Below, in pieces: positions 1-8,189 of a DNA stretch of 40,256 bases (its first letter is position 1; each line of letters starts with the position of its first letter). The DNA lies in assembly GCA_903910745.1 (NCBI GenBank), contig CAIWAO010000078.1, positions 1 to 40,256 on the forward strand. The letters are read 5' to 3'. This DNA comes from an uncultured Burkholderiales bacterium (GTDB lineage: Bacteria > Pseudomonadota > Gammaproteobacteria > Burkholderiales > Burkholderiaceae_C). Below the pieces are notes generated by a model. The model made no database searches. It was not told the origin of the DNA and worked only from the letters and a program-made list of their open reading frames with translations. Made by a program: the position numbers and the translations under genes.

Positions 1-43
1 AATTCATACGAATTGAATAGACTCTCCAAAGGAAATCAACCTT

Positions 44-928
44 ATGTTTAACTTCATTTATACCTTTAGTGTTCGACGACGTGGATCAAATATAGGTTTA
101 AATTTATTAATAATTTTATTTTTAAACTTTTCTGCTTATTCTCAAGGATCGCATTCTACAAGTACAAATATTAATTACTCTGAAAAATTAAAAACTGTCT
201 ACATCGAAGAACTGACTTGGCCAGAACTCAATGCGAAGATCAATAAAGGATTCACCACTGTCATTGTTCCAACGGGTGGGACTGAGCAAGGGGGACCCTA
301 TTTAGCTCTTGGTAAACACAACTTCATAATTAAAAAAACTGGACAACAAATTGCTTTTAATGTTGGCCATGTACTTGTTGCACCTTTGATAGCTTATGTG
401 CCTGAAGGAGAATTTGCGCAGCCCTCGGGTAACTTACTTTACCCTGGAACACTTGGCGTTAGTAATGAAACTTTCTCCAAGGTTTTAATAGATATCTCTG
501 TATCCCTTTATTTGTCAGGATTTAAATGTATCGCATTTTTAGGCGACCATAGCCAAAGTATTGAAATACAGAGTTTGGTTGCAAAGAGCTTAAATGAACA
601 ATGGAAATCAATTGGGGTTCGAGTTATTAATTTGGATTCATATAACGATGTCACCCTTGAAGACTCCGTATTAATTAAAGCTAAAATTGATCCGAAAGAT
701 TGGGGACAGCACGCAGGAATAGCAGACACATCTGAATTAATAGCGGTTCGTCCGAATGCAGTTAGGAGGCAACTTTTAAATCAAAAAAGCCTATCAGGCT
801 TTAAAGATGGAGGTGCGAGTGGACGTGCTGAATTATCGACTTCATCAATGGGCTCTAAGATGTTGGAGTTAAGGCAGGCGGCTGCGGCTGAACAGTTGAA
901 ATCTTTTTTGTTAGAAACTAGTCATTAA
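44..928 (+). CDS. Creatininase-family protein, exported
   Basis: A 294-residue protein of the creatininase/creatinine amidohydrolase fold, normally a metal-dependent amidohydrolase. The N terminus has an arginine cluster (residues 11-13) and a hydrophobic stretch (about 18-31), so it is probably exported or membrane-anchored. The family landmarks are PTGGTEQGG (76-84), GKHN (90-93), GDH (167-169) and GQHAG (221-225). Compared with Pseudomonas creatininase ligands Glu34, His36, Asp45, His120 and Glu122, this protein appears to keep Glu81 and His169. It has Gly83 for the first His, His92 near the Asp, and Gln171 for the last Glu. The true substrate is therefore unknown. The start is supported by AAAGGA ten bases upstream of the ATG. 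It converges on the lipoprotein gene with a 21-base gap. Family assignment is firm; activity is not. Confidence 0.8.
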   Translation: MFNFIYTFSVRRRGSNIGLNLLIILFLNFSAYSQGSHSTSTNINYSEKLKTVYIEELTWPELNAKINKGFTTVIVPTGGTEQGGPYLALGKHNFIIKKTGQQIAFNVGHVLVAPLIAYVPEGEFAQPSGNLLYPGTLGVSNETFSKVLIDISVSLYLSGFKCIAFLGDHSQSIEIQSLVAKSLNEQWKSIGVRVINLDSYNDVTLEDSVLIKAKIDPKDWGQHAGIADTSELIAVRPNAVRRQLLNQKSLSGFKDGGASGRAELSTSSMGSKMLELRQAAAAEQLKSFLLETSH

Positions 929-949
929 GCTATTCAAATTCTGTAATCA

Positions 950-2383
950 TTAGTTTGATTTAACAACAGAAACGCTTTGTACTCCGTTTCTGATACCAAT
1001 AGCTCCTTGGTAGCCATTTTGATCTGTGTATAAAGGTGCATCATGACCCCAGAAATTCGGCAAGCTGTTAGGACTGAATAGAAGATCAGATGTTGTTGAA
1101 GGAGATCCCCAAATTTGCACTGAACCTCCTGGATTTAAAAAGCATTCAGTTGAGCTGAGTGTTCTTCCGTAAGGTGTCGTTGCCCCAATGTGCATATTAG
1201 GTGGGTAATTGGTTTGACCGGGAATGTGTTGTAACCAAATTTGATTTACGCCGCTAGGTAAAAATCCATCATCTGCATTACCCAGTGTTCCGTCTAACCC
1301 GGCTGTGCCTGTGTAATACGAGGCTGCATTGTTTCCAATAAAAGAAAAATAAGCGACGGGAACGTTACCGCTTGCAAATTGAAAGTCTAAATAGGTGCCG
1401 GCTGGCCCAATATAAATCAAATATATTGACGTACCAACATATTTAGGAACATCAGCGGTTTCTTGCGTGACGGGAGATACAGCAATACGCATCACAATAT
1501 TTGGATTTTCTGAATGCTGAAGCCAGATGTCATAAATTGGTGAGTAAGAGGGGTCCCACTTACCACTTTTTTGAGCAATTAATATCTCATTTGAATTTGC
1601 TTTTGGTTGATACCAGGCAAATGCTCCGAATGGATTGGAGCCAATATTGCGAAAGGCACCTCCATAAGCAAATCCGTATTTGTTTGAAGGCTTTACAACC
1701 ACGCTGGCCCAAAAATTTGTTGAGTAGTTGGTTCTGGTAATAACTGTTTGCGTATTGATTTGGTCACACCCAGGAGTGGGAATGGAGCTTGAATCTACTA
1801 GACCAAGTAATGTTTGACCAAAATTTGCTACTGCACTTGTTGTCGTAACGCTAGTAGGCGTTCCCTTTAATTTATCAACTGCTGCAATTAAACTCTTGAC
1901 CGCTGGATCGGCTGCAAAATCTGTTGAAGATTGATTGAAGTTTAAATTTGTAGTTGCCAATGCTGCCACCCTTGAGTCGATGAGAAGTCCATCGTTAGGG
2001 TTGTTATTTGAGTCAATAGATTGAAGCAAATATGCCACATTAGTGACCACTGGGTCACTGAGCGAACCAGTCGTGCTCATGCTAAGAGGGGTAACTGTAG
2101 AGAGAGCAGCCACAGGAGGTAATGTGATGGCTCCAATGTAGAAAGTGACTTGTTCTCCAGGTGCGTAAACATAGCCTCCGAATTGATCGGTTATACCGTT
2201 TTGGGTCGCAGTTTTATACCCTATACCCGTTACTGCACTGTCTATGAAATTACCCTTTTGGGTCGCTAAGGCTGGGCTGAGAAGCGCAGAATTAGCTGAG
2301 CTTGACCCGCCCCCTCCGCAAGAGATGATGCATGCACTGCAAAATGCTGCTAAAAGGAGTCTTAAAGTATGAGTTAAAGACAT
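950..2383 (-). CDS. Glycine-rich surface lipoprotein of unknown function
   Basis: A 477-residue predicted lipoprotein. The signal peptide (residues 1-21) ends in a plausible lipobox with Cys22, followed by a run of four Gly and a Ser-rich linker, as in many secreted proteobacterial lipoproteins. Residues about 44-200 contain a segment that I recognise from Ser/Gly-rich proteobacterial surface proteins: FIDSAVTGIGY, a Gly-containing turn, then VTFYIGAITLPPV and an Asp/Asn-rich NNNPNDG loop. The C-terminal half (about 210-477) is rich in Tyr, Asn, Gly and Pro and I do not recognise it. Cys206 and Cys415 could form a disulfide. It is transcribed toward the creatininase-like gene. A pentanucleotide tandem repeat lies about 80 bases upstream of its ATG. 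An adhesin or substrate-binding role is possible but unsupported. Confidence 0.75.
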   Translation of the reverse strand: MSLTHTLRLLLAAFCSACIISCGGGGSSSANSALLSPALATQKGNFIDSAVTGIGYKTATQNGITDQFGGYVYAPGEQVTFYIGAITLPPVAALSTVTPLSMSTTGSLSDPVVTNVAYLLQSIDSNNNPNDGLLIDSRVAALATTNLNFNQSSTDFAADPAVKSLIAAVDKLKGTPTSVTTTSAVANFGQTLLGLVDSSSIPTPGCDQINTQTVITRTNYSTNFWASVVVKPSNKYGFAYGGAFRNIGSNPFGAFAWYQPKANSNEILIAQKSGKWDPSYSPIYDIWLQHSENPNIVMRIAVSPVTQETADVPKYVGTSIYLIYIGPAGTYLDFQFASGNVPVAYFSFIGNNAASYYTGTAGLDGTLGNADDGFLPSGVNQIWLQHIPGQTNYPPNMHIGATTPYGRTLSSTECFLNPGGSVQIWGSPSTTSDLLFSPNSLPNFWGHDAPLYTDQNGYQGAIGIRNGVQSVSVVKSN

Positions 2384-2460
2384 ATGAATTCAAAATTATG
2401 ACTGATTCCTATTGGGGCTACTGTACGCAAAGGACTGATGGCCCTCCACTTTGCCTTACT

Positions 2461-2485
2461 CGGCCTTGCCTTGCCTTGCCCTGCC
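2461..2485. repeat. Pentanucleotide (TTGCC) tandem repeat
   Basis: Three perfect TTGCC units (2466-2480) are flanked by one degenerate unit on each side (CGGCC, CTGCC), and an isolated TTGCC lies at 2451. The tract is in the 236-base spacer between the divergent lipoprotein and Old Yellow Enzyme genes, 78-102 bases upstream of the lipoprotein start. I see no gene in this spacer. Confidence 0.7.
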
Positions 2486-2619
2486 TAAGTATATCGACCT
2501 GGCTTGGACCAGCTTTAGACAGTATTAATATAAACTACCTGGAAAATCCGAGCAAAAAAAGCTCAAATACACCGACAATTAATTAAACCAATCATACTAT
2601 TTTTAAAAGAATTTAAATT

Positions 2620-3750
2620 ATGAGTCATTTATTCTCTCCAATTGAAATAAATTCACCCCAGGGGATCTTGAAACTAGAAAACCGTATCGTTGTTGCACCC
2701 ATGTGTCAGTATTCTGCGATAGATGGACACGCTAACGATTGGCACCTTTCTCATTGGTCAAGCTTATTTAACAGTGGCGCAGGTTTGTTCATCATAGAGG
2801 CGACTGCTGTTACACCAGAGGGACGAATAACGCCTAATTGCTTAGGAATTTGGGACGATGCACGCGCAGCCTCGATTGAGAATTATCTAGAACGAGCCCG
2901 TAAATTGGCCCCCCACATTCCAGTTTGTATACAACTCGCTCATGCGGGTAGAAAAGCCTCTAGCGCAATTCCATGGAAGGGAGGGCAGTTACTTCCTATC
3001 GGACAAGGTTTAAATGATGGATGGGAGACATTTGGACCCTCAGCTATCCCCCACCTGGGTAAAGAGAGAAGCCCTCATGAATTGGACATAGCTAATATTG
3101 AGAGAATTGTGCAAGGTTTCGCAAAAGCAGCCGCTTACTCTCAAAAAATTGGTATTGATGCTATTGAACTTCACGCGGCTCACGGATATTTATTGCATCA
3201 ATTTTTATCACCTGTGTCCAATCAAAGAACGGATCAGTACGGGGGGTCCTTTCAGAACAGAATTCGTTTTCTTTTAGAAGTTTTTGCTGAAGTTAGGAGC
3301 TCGTTTAAAGGGGTGATTGGTGTACGCATTTCTGCAACTGATTGGGTAGACGGGGGCTGGACCCCGCAGGAGACTGCAGAATTATCATTGATATTAAAGA
3401 ATGCGGGCGCTAATTTCGTTCATATCTCCTCTGGGGGCGTCTCCTCTGAGCAAAAGATTGCGTTAGGACCCAACTACCAAGTTCCCTTTGCCAAGTTGGC
3501 CAAGGATAAAAGTGATCTCACAACTATTGCGGTCGGACTCATTACAGATCCGCATCAGGCAGATCAGATTATTCAAAAGGGTGAGGCCGATTTAGTAGCG
3601 CTGGCCAGAGCGTTCTTGTACAAGCCACGTTGGGGGTGGGAGGCTGCGGCGGCTTTGAACGCTAAAGTTCAATCATCCCCTCAGTACTGGCGTTGTTTGC
3701 CAAGGGAGGCGCAGCATATTTTTGAAATCTCGGGAGTGGGAGGGCGTTGA
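2620..3750 (+). CDS. NADH:flavin oxidoreductase, Old Yellow Enzyme (YqjM/XenA class)
   Basis: A 376-residue FMN-dependent ene-reductase expected to reduce activated C=C bonds (enones, nitro compounds) with NAD(P)H in the cytoplasm. It shows the class features: PMCQYSA with Cys29 near the FMN, typical of the thermophilic-like YqjM/XenA class; LAHAGRKAS (107-115); the substrate-binding His185 and His188 in ELHAAHGYLLHQFLSP; the conserved NQRTDQYGGS (201-210); and the FMN-phosphate strand near VALARAFLYKPRW. Length and domain layout are normal for a single-domain TIM barrel. It stands alone, divergent from the lipoprotein gene and convergent with the SDR gene. The physiological substrate cannot be told from sequence. 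Confidence 0.93.
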   Translation: MSHLFSPIEINSPQGILKLENRIVVAPMCQYSAIDGHANDWHLSHWSSLFNSGAGLFIIEATAVTPEGRITPNCLGIWDDARAASIENYLERARKLAPHIPVCIQLAHAGRKASSAIPWKGGQLLPIGQGLNDGWETFGPSAIPHLGKERSPHELDIANIERIVQGFAKAAAYSQKIGIDAIELHAAHGYLLHQFLSPVSNQRTDQYGGSFQNRIRFLLEVFAEVRSSFKGVIGVRISATDWVDGGWTPQETAELSLILKNAGANFVHISSGGVSSEQKIALGPNYQVPFAKLAKDKSDLTTIAVGLITDPHQADQIIQKGEADLVALARAFLYKPRWGWEAAAALNAKVQSSPQYWRCLPREAQHIFEISGVGGR

Positions 3751-3752
3751 TT

Positions 3753-3779
3753 AATTAAGACTCTATAGAGTCCTTAATT
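3753..3779. repeat. Long palindrome between convergent genes
   Basis: AATTAAGACTCTA pairs with TAGAGTCTTAATT as a 13-bp stem with one bulged C at 3772-3773. It starts two bases after the Old Yellow Enzyme stop and covers the last codons of the opposing SDR gene. No T-run follows on either side, so it is not a classical intrinsic terminator. Confidence 0.7.
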
Positions 3780-4687
3780 GTTAAGCCGTCTTTTATGCTT
3801 GGAAAGTTGAGTCTTAGTTTTAGCTCATACTTCATTCTGTGATTAATCAGTTGTCTAGACTCTTGCATGAAACTGAGTTGCATCTCGCTGAGTGTTGATT
3901 TTGCCTGTTGCAAACTAACTCGGGGCGGGCGTGGATAACCAAAGTGATCCGCGGCCCAGTCCATATAGTCCCCCATTAGCATATTTGAATCATCACTGAT
4001 GTTGTAAGTTCTTTGGTTATCGCCCCTCCAAATAGCTAACCAACAAGCCCTTGCTAAATCGTTTGAGTGAATGTGGTTCGTATAAACATCTGAATCTTTA
4101 TTTAAAACGGGCGAGCCTCTTTTTAATCTCTCAATTGGCGTGCCTTGAGGGCGGTCTAGCCCATAAATTCCAGGCACTCGCATTACACTAATTTTGCAAG
4201 AGGAGATGAGACCAAAAAACTTTATAGTCTCTTCTGCATGAACTCTTCTTTTAGCTCTATCAGTAGATGGTTTTATGGCACGTGTCTCAGCCACCCATTC
4301 ACCATAGCAGTCTCCGTAAACACCACTGGTGGATGAGTAAACCAATTGAACGGGGGAGTGGCGTTTGCTAAACGCCCGAACCAGATTTGTTGTTCTTTGG
4401 TCAACGGTGTTCGTTTGGGCAGGAGGAGCAAGGTGAATGATTCGCCCCCCAAGTCCAGCTAATCGGTTCAAAGTTGGGGGGCTATCTAAATCGCCAAGAA
4501 TAGGAGTGATACCTAATTCTCGAAGCTCAGTTATTCTGTGCGCGGAGGAAGTTAAAGCATAAAGTCGTACATTCGGACGAGCCAAACGTGCTAAACGTAC
4601 GCCAATATCCCCACAACCGACAATTAAAAGCCGTTGTTTTTTAAAACGTGAGGGCAAAGCGCCCAAAGGTGTTTGATTTGAGGGCAA
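3755..4687 (-). CDS. NAD-dependent epimerase/dehydratase, atypical SDR
   Basis: A 310-residue Rossmann-fold protein of the extended/atypical short-chain dehydrogenase group. The dinucleotide-binding motif is IVGCGDIG (residues 22-29). YSSTSGVYG (about 117-125) matches the usual SDR strand carrying the Ser/Thr, and VMRVPGIYG follows later. I do not find a clear catalytic YxxxK, which is common in this atypical group, so it may bind rather than oxidise a nucleotide-linked ligand. No ATG is available near the start. In-frame TTG codons at 4687, 4666 and 4657 are the candidates, and the longest is given. Its start is 45 bases from the divergent reductase gene. Function unknown beyond the fold. 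Confidence 0.8.
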   Translation of the reverse strand: MPSNQTPLGALPSRFKKQRLLIVGCGDIGVRLARLARPNVRLYALTSSAHRITELRELGITPILGDLDSPPTLNRLAGLGGRIIHLAPPAQTNTVDQRTTNLVRAFSKRHSPVQLVYSSTSGVYGDCYGEWVAETRAIKPSTDRAKRRVHAEETIKFFGLISSCKISVMRVPGIYGLDRPQGTPIERLKRGSPVLNKDSDVYTNHIHSNDLARACWLAIWRGDNQRTYNISDDSNMLMGDYMDWAADHFGYPRPPRVSLQQAKSTLSEMQLSFMQESRQLINHRMKYELKLRLNFPSIKDGLTIKDSIES

Positions 4688-4732
4688 AATTAAGGGTTGG
4701 TTAAATATTCAAATGTCTAAGGATACACAAAG

Positions 4733-5761
4733 ATGAGCTTTAAGATCACGGTTGAGCCTAGTGGCCGTACTTTTCAGGCAGATGACGGAGAAATGCTACT
4801 GTCAGCGGGTATTCGACAAGGAGTTGGTATGCCTTACGGCTGTAAGGACGGGGCCTGTGGCTCTTGTAAGTGTAAACTGATATCTGGTAACGTCAGCATT
4901 GGTTCACATCAAGCCAAAGCCCTGAGCTCAGGTGAGGAGGCTCTGGGTTTCATACTGACATGCTGTTCAACTGCACATACCGATATTGTCTTAGAGTCTA
5001 AGCAAGTTGTAGAGGAGGGTGCATTTCCGATCAAAAAAATGCCAGTTCGTGTTTTCTCGCTCGAGAAGAAAACCGATGATGTGATGGTTGTTAAGCTTCA
5101 AGTTCCAGCGAGCGATTTGATCAAGTACAAAGCTGGCCAGTATGTAGACTTTTTGTTGCGCGATGGATCAAGGCGAAGTTATTCAATGGCAAATGCGCCC
5201 CATACCGTCACAGCAGAGGTGCCTTACATTGAGCTACACATACGCCACATGGTTGGCGGATTATTTACAGATCATGTATTTGGTGCCATGAAAGAAAAGG
5301 AGATACAGCGCATTGAGGGACCACAGGGCTCTTTTTTCCTAAGGGACTCTGAAAAGCCTTTGATTTTTATTGCCTCGGGAACTGGATTCGCTCCTATTAA
5401 AGCAATAATTGAGGAGATGCAACACCTGAACAATAAAAGACAGGTTACCTTTTACTGGGGAGGCAGAAGGCCCTCGGATCTGTACATGAATGATTGGGTT
5501 TTGGCAAGAGCCGCTGAAATGCCAAATTTAAGATACATACCCGTAGTTTCTGATGCCTTGGAGAGCGACGCTTGGAGCGGCAGAATTGGCTTTGTACACA
5601 ACGGTGTTACAAGTGACTTTAAAGATTTATCTAACTACCAAGTCTATGCCTGTGGAGCACCTATCGTTGTTGACAGTGCGCGTGTTGCCTATTCAGAATT
5701 AGGCTTGCCTGCAGATGAGTTTTATGCAGACTCATTTACAAGTGCTTTAGATAAAGTTTAA
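4733..5761 (+). CDS. Fused 2Fe-2S ferredoxin/FAD/NAD reductase (CDP-6-deoxy-delta-3,4-glucoseen reductase-like)
   Basis: A 342-residue electron-transfer protein with three modules. The N-terminal plant-type 2Fe-2S domain (about 1-90) has the CxxxxCxxC ligand set in YGCKDGACGSCKC and a distant fourth Cys in FILTCC. The FAD-binding barrel (about 100-200) has RRSYSMAN. The NAD domain (about 205-335) has GTGFAPI and a C-terminal CGAP. This layout is shared by AscD-type reductases and by the reductase components of oxygenases. In Burkholderiales it is usually annotated as a CDP-6-deoxy-delta-3,4-glucoseen reductase by similarity, although no deoxysugar genes are seen here. A general electron supply role to an oxygenase, perhaps the Rieske protein at 28689-29861, is possible but only inferred. 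AAGGA precedes the ATG. dnaB follows after 15 bases. Confidence 0.88.
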   Translation: MSFKITVEPSGRTFQADDGEMLLSAGIRQGVGMPYGCKDGACGSCKCKLISGNVSIGSHQAKALSSGEEALGFILTCCSTAHTDIVLESKQVVEEGAFPIKKMPVRVFSLEKKTDDVMVVKLQVPASDLIKYKAGQYVDFLLRDGSRRSYSMANAPHTVTAEVPYIELHIRHMVGGLFTDHVFGAMKEKEIQRIEGPQGSFFLRDSEKPLIFIASGTGFAPIKAIIEEMQHLNNKRQVTFYWGGRRPSDLYMNDWVLARAAEMPNLRYIPVVSDALESDAWSGRIGFVHNGVTSDFKDLSNYQVYACGAPIVVDSARVAYSELGLPADEFYADSFTSALDKV

Positions 5762-5776
5762 GTTTAAATAATTTTC

Positions 5777-7393
5777 ATGCAACCCACTGATAAAACCCCA
5801 AATGGTGATGGAACAACTTCAAATGATGATGAAAGTTTGGATAGTTCTAGTTATCGGTGGGAGGATGAGGATTTTATTTATGACCCTGATTTAAATCCAG
5901 TTGCACTTCAGGAGCCAGCGTATGTGTCTGAAGGATTTGGAGCTGTGGATGAACCAAGTGATATGGATACACAAAGTAACCCAGCTCCTTTAAATGTCCT
6001 AGAAACAGTTGCTTTTGAGGACGAATTAGAAGCTCCTTTTGTACAGCAGTTGCGAATTCCGCCCCATTCACTTGAGGCTGAATCTAGTGTCTTAGGGGGC
6101 GTATTGCTTGATAATGCTTCTTGGGACAAGATTGGAGATTTGTTAACCGAGGAGGATTTTTACAGATATGAACATAAGCTGATCTTTGGTGCAATTCATA
6201 GTTTAATGAATTTGGGGCGAGCTGCAGATACGTTAACTGTTTTTGAACATCTCAAATCTCAGGGGAAGTCAGAGGAGGCAGGTAACATTGAGTACCTCAA
6301 CTCTCTTGCTCAGTATGTTCCCTCCGAGGGTAATATTAGGCGGTTTGCAGAGGTTGTTCGTGAGCGCGCGATGCTTAGAAAGTTACTTAGCGTGAGCGAG
6401 GAAATTACTACAAGCGCTATGAATACAGGAGGCAGGCCAGTTCCAACGATATTGGATGAGGCTGAGCAAAAAATCTTTAACGTGGGTGAAGAAAGTGCCA
6501 GAAAAAGGCAAGGCTTTCAAAAGTTAGATACGCTTGGCGCAACCTTGCTTGACCGTATCACTGAGATGTCCCAAAACCCAAGCGATGTAACTGGAGTACC
6601 AACAGGTTTTTACGATTTAGACCGAATGACATCCGGACTCCAGGGGGGGGACTTGGTGATATTGGCTGCTCGTCCCTCAATGGGTAAAACAGCTTTGGCC
6701 ATTAATATTGCTGAGCATGTGGCCTTAAACGAAGGCCTGCCAGTTGCAATATTTTCAATGGAGATGGGGGCAGCTCAATTGGTCGTCAGGATTGTAGGCT
6801 CACTTGGACGGATTGATCAAAATAGACTCAGAACCGGCAAACTCCAGCCTGATGAATTCACAAGACTGGTTGAAACAGCAGACCGAGTCGGCCGTTCCTC
6901 CCTTTTCATTGATGAGTCACCGGGTCTAACGCCAAGTGAACTAAGAGCCAATGCAAGACGCTTGGCCAGGAAGTGCGGCAAACTAGGACTGATTGTGGTC
7001 GACTATTTGCAATTGATGTCTGGTAGTAACGGCTCAGACGGGGAGAACCGGGCAACTGAATTAGGTGAGATCTCTAGGGGACTGAAGATGCTTGCCAAGG
7101 AGTTGCAGTGTCCCGTTATCGCGCTCTCACAACTTAGCAGGGGAGTGGAGCAACGCCCAGATAAAAAACCAATGATGAGCGACTTGCGTGAGTCAGGTGC
7201 AATCGAACAAGACGCTGACGTCATCATGTTCATTTACAGAGATGACTACTATAAAAAAGAATTGTCCAAAGAGCCCGGAGTGGCTGAGATCATTATTGCC
7301 AAACAAAGAAATGGACCCACCGGGTCAGTTAAATTGGCATTCCTTAAAAATATTACAAAGTTTGAATCTCTAGCTACTGGATATAACCCATAG
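5777..7393 (+). CDS. dnaB: Replicative DNA helicase DnaB
   Basis: A hexameric 5'-3' helicase that unwinds DNA at the replication fork and recruits primase. The canonical N-terminal domain begins at LRIPPHSLEAE (residue 92), followed by the linker and the RecA-like motor domain: Walker A ARPSMGKTA with Lys304, the DYLQLM Walker B strand, and SQLSRGVEQRPDKKPMMSDLRESGAIEQDAD with the arginine finger region. The length of 538 exceeds the usual roughly 450-470 because of a strongly acidic, low-complexity extension (residues 1-90). No clear Shine-Dalgarno sequence precedes the ATG. A later in-frame ATG at residue 63 would still leave about 30 extra residues. It lies 15 bases after the reductase gene rather than after rplI, and converges on livF with a 25-base gap. 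Confidence 0.96.
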   Translation: MQPTDKTPNGDGTTSNDDESLDSSSYRWEDEDFIYDPDLNPVALQEPAYVSEGFGAVDEPSDMDTQSNPAPLNVLETVAFEDELEAPFVQQLRIPPHSLEAESSVLGGVLLDNASWDKIGDLLTEEDFYRYEHKLIFGAIHSLMNLGRAADTLTVFEHLKSQGKSEEAGNIEYLNSLAQYVPSEGNIRRFAEVVRERAMLRKLLSVSEEITTSAMNTGGRPVPTILDEAEQKIFNVGEESARKRQGFQKLDTLGATLLDRITEMSQNPSDVTGVPTGFYDLDRMTSGLQGGDLVILAARPSMGKTALAINIAEHVALNEGLPVAIFSMEMGAAQLVVRIVGSLGRIDQNRLRTGKLQPDEFTRLVETADRVGRSSLFIDESPGLTPSELRANARRLARKCGKLGLIVVDYLQLMSGSNGSDGENRATELGEISRGLKMLAKELQCPVIALSQLSRGVEQRPDKKPMMSDLRESGAIEQDADVIMFIYRDDYYKKELSKEPGVAEIIIAKQRNGPTGSVKLAFLKNITKFESLATGYNP

Positions 7394-7418
7394 ACTGAGA
7401 GATTAAGTGATTGCGATT

Positions 7419-8138
7419 TTAGTTTTGACCAAGGTAGGAGGTTAGAACTCGCTCATCGTTCATAAGATCTTTGCCCTTACCAGATAATGCGATAGTGCCA
7501 GACTCAAGGATGTATGCAGTATCAGCAATCTCAAGTGCTCTAAATGCATTTTGCTCAACCAACAAAATGCTAACTCCTTTTTGGGATATATCAGCGATAA
7601 CTTCAAAGATTTTATCTACCATGATGGGCGATAGACCCATGGAGGGTTCATCCAACATCAAAAGTTTAGGTCGACTCATCAACGCACGCCCCATTGCAAG
7701 CATTTGTTGTTCGCCACCCGATAAAGTCCCTGCCAACTGGTTTTTTCTTTCTTTTAGTCGAGGAAAAGTAGCAAAAATTTCCTCAATATCTTGTGCAATA
7801 CCCTGCGCATCATTTCTTGTATAGGCCCCCATTTGAAGGTTCTCGAAGATACTCATGCGAGTAAATACGCCTCTGCCCTCTGGAACCATTGCTAAACCAG
7901 AGCTCACGATATCCCATGCGCCTTTGCCCAAAATGGGCGAACCTTTGAATTCAATTGAACCCTCGGGTCGGTTTAGAGTTCCCGCTATTGCGTTAAGGGT
8001 GGTTGTTTTACCTGCCCCGTTAGAGCCAATCAGCGCTACGAGTTGCCCTTCACTGACCTCAAAGGAAATACCTTTTACTGCAGCAATGCCGCCGTAATGA
8101 ACCTGTAAATCTTGAACTCTCAAAATGGGATTGGACAT
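7419..8138 (-). CDS. livF: Branched-chain amino acid ABC transporter ATP-binding protein LivF
   Basis: A 239-residue ATPase, the second nucleotide-binding subunit of the high-affinity branched-chain amino acid importer at the inner membrane. Visible motifs are Walker A GSNGAGKTTT (about 37-46), signature LSGGEQQM, Walker B LLMLDEPSMGLSP with the catalytic Glu, and the H-loop replaced by LVEQNA, as is normal for LivF. The length is typical. It is the last gene of livH-livM-livG-livF, 51 bases after livG. No livK or livJ binding-protein gene is in the window, so substrate preference (Leu/Ile/Val, or other amides or amino acids handled by this family) cannot be fixed. Confidence 0.94.
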   Translation of the reverse strand: MSNPILRVQDLQVHYGGIAAVKGISFEVSEGQLVALIGSNGAGKTTTLNAIAGTLNRPEGSIEFKGSPILGKGAWDIVSSGLAMVPEGRGVFTRMSIFENLQMGAYTRNDAQGIAQDIEEIFATFPRLKERKNQLAGTLSGGEQQMLAMGRALMSRPKLLMLDEPSMGLSPIMVDKIFEVIADISQKGVSILLVEQNAFRALEIADTAYILESGTIALSGKGKDLMNDERVLTSYLGQN

Positions 8139-8189
8139 CTTTTTTGAAAAAATTATTTTTTGATTGTGTGTGTTGTTGGAGGACTATCC

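Noticed and set aside
2332-2586. Short plus-strand ORF across the TTGCC repeat
   Set aside because: Its composition is set by the repeat and by the opposite-strand lipoprotein gene; no ribosome-binding site or family resemblance.
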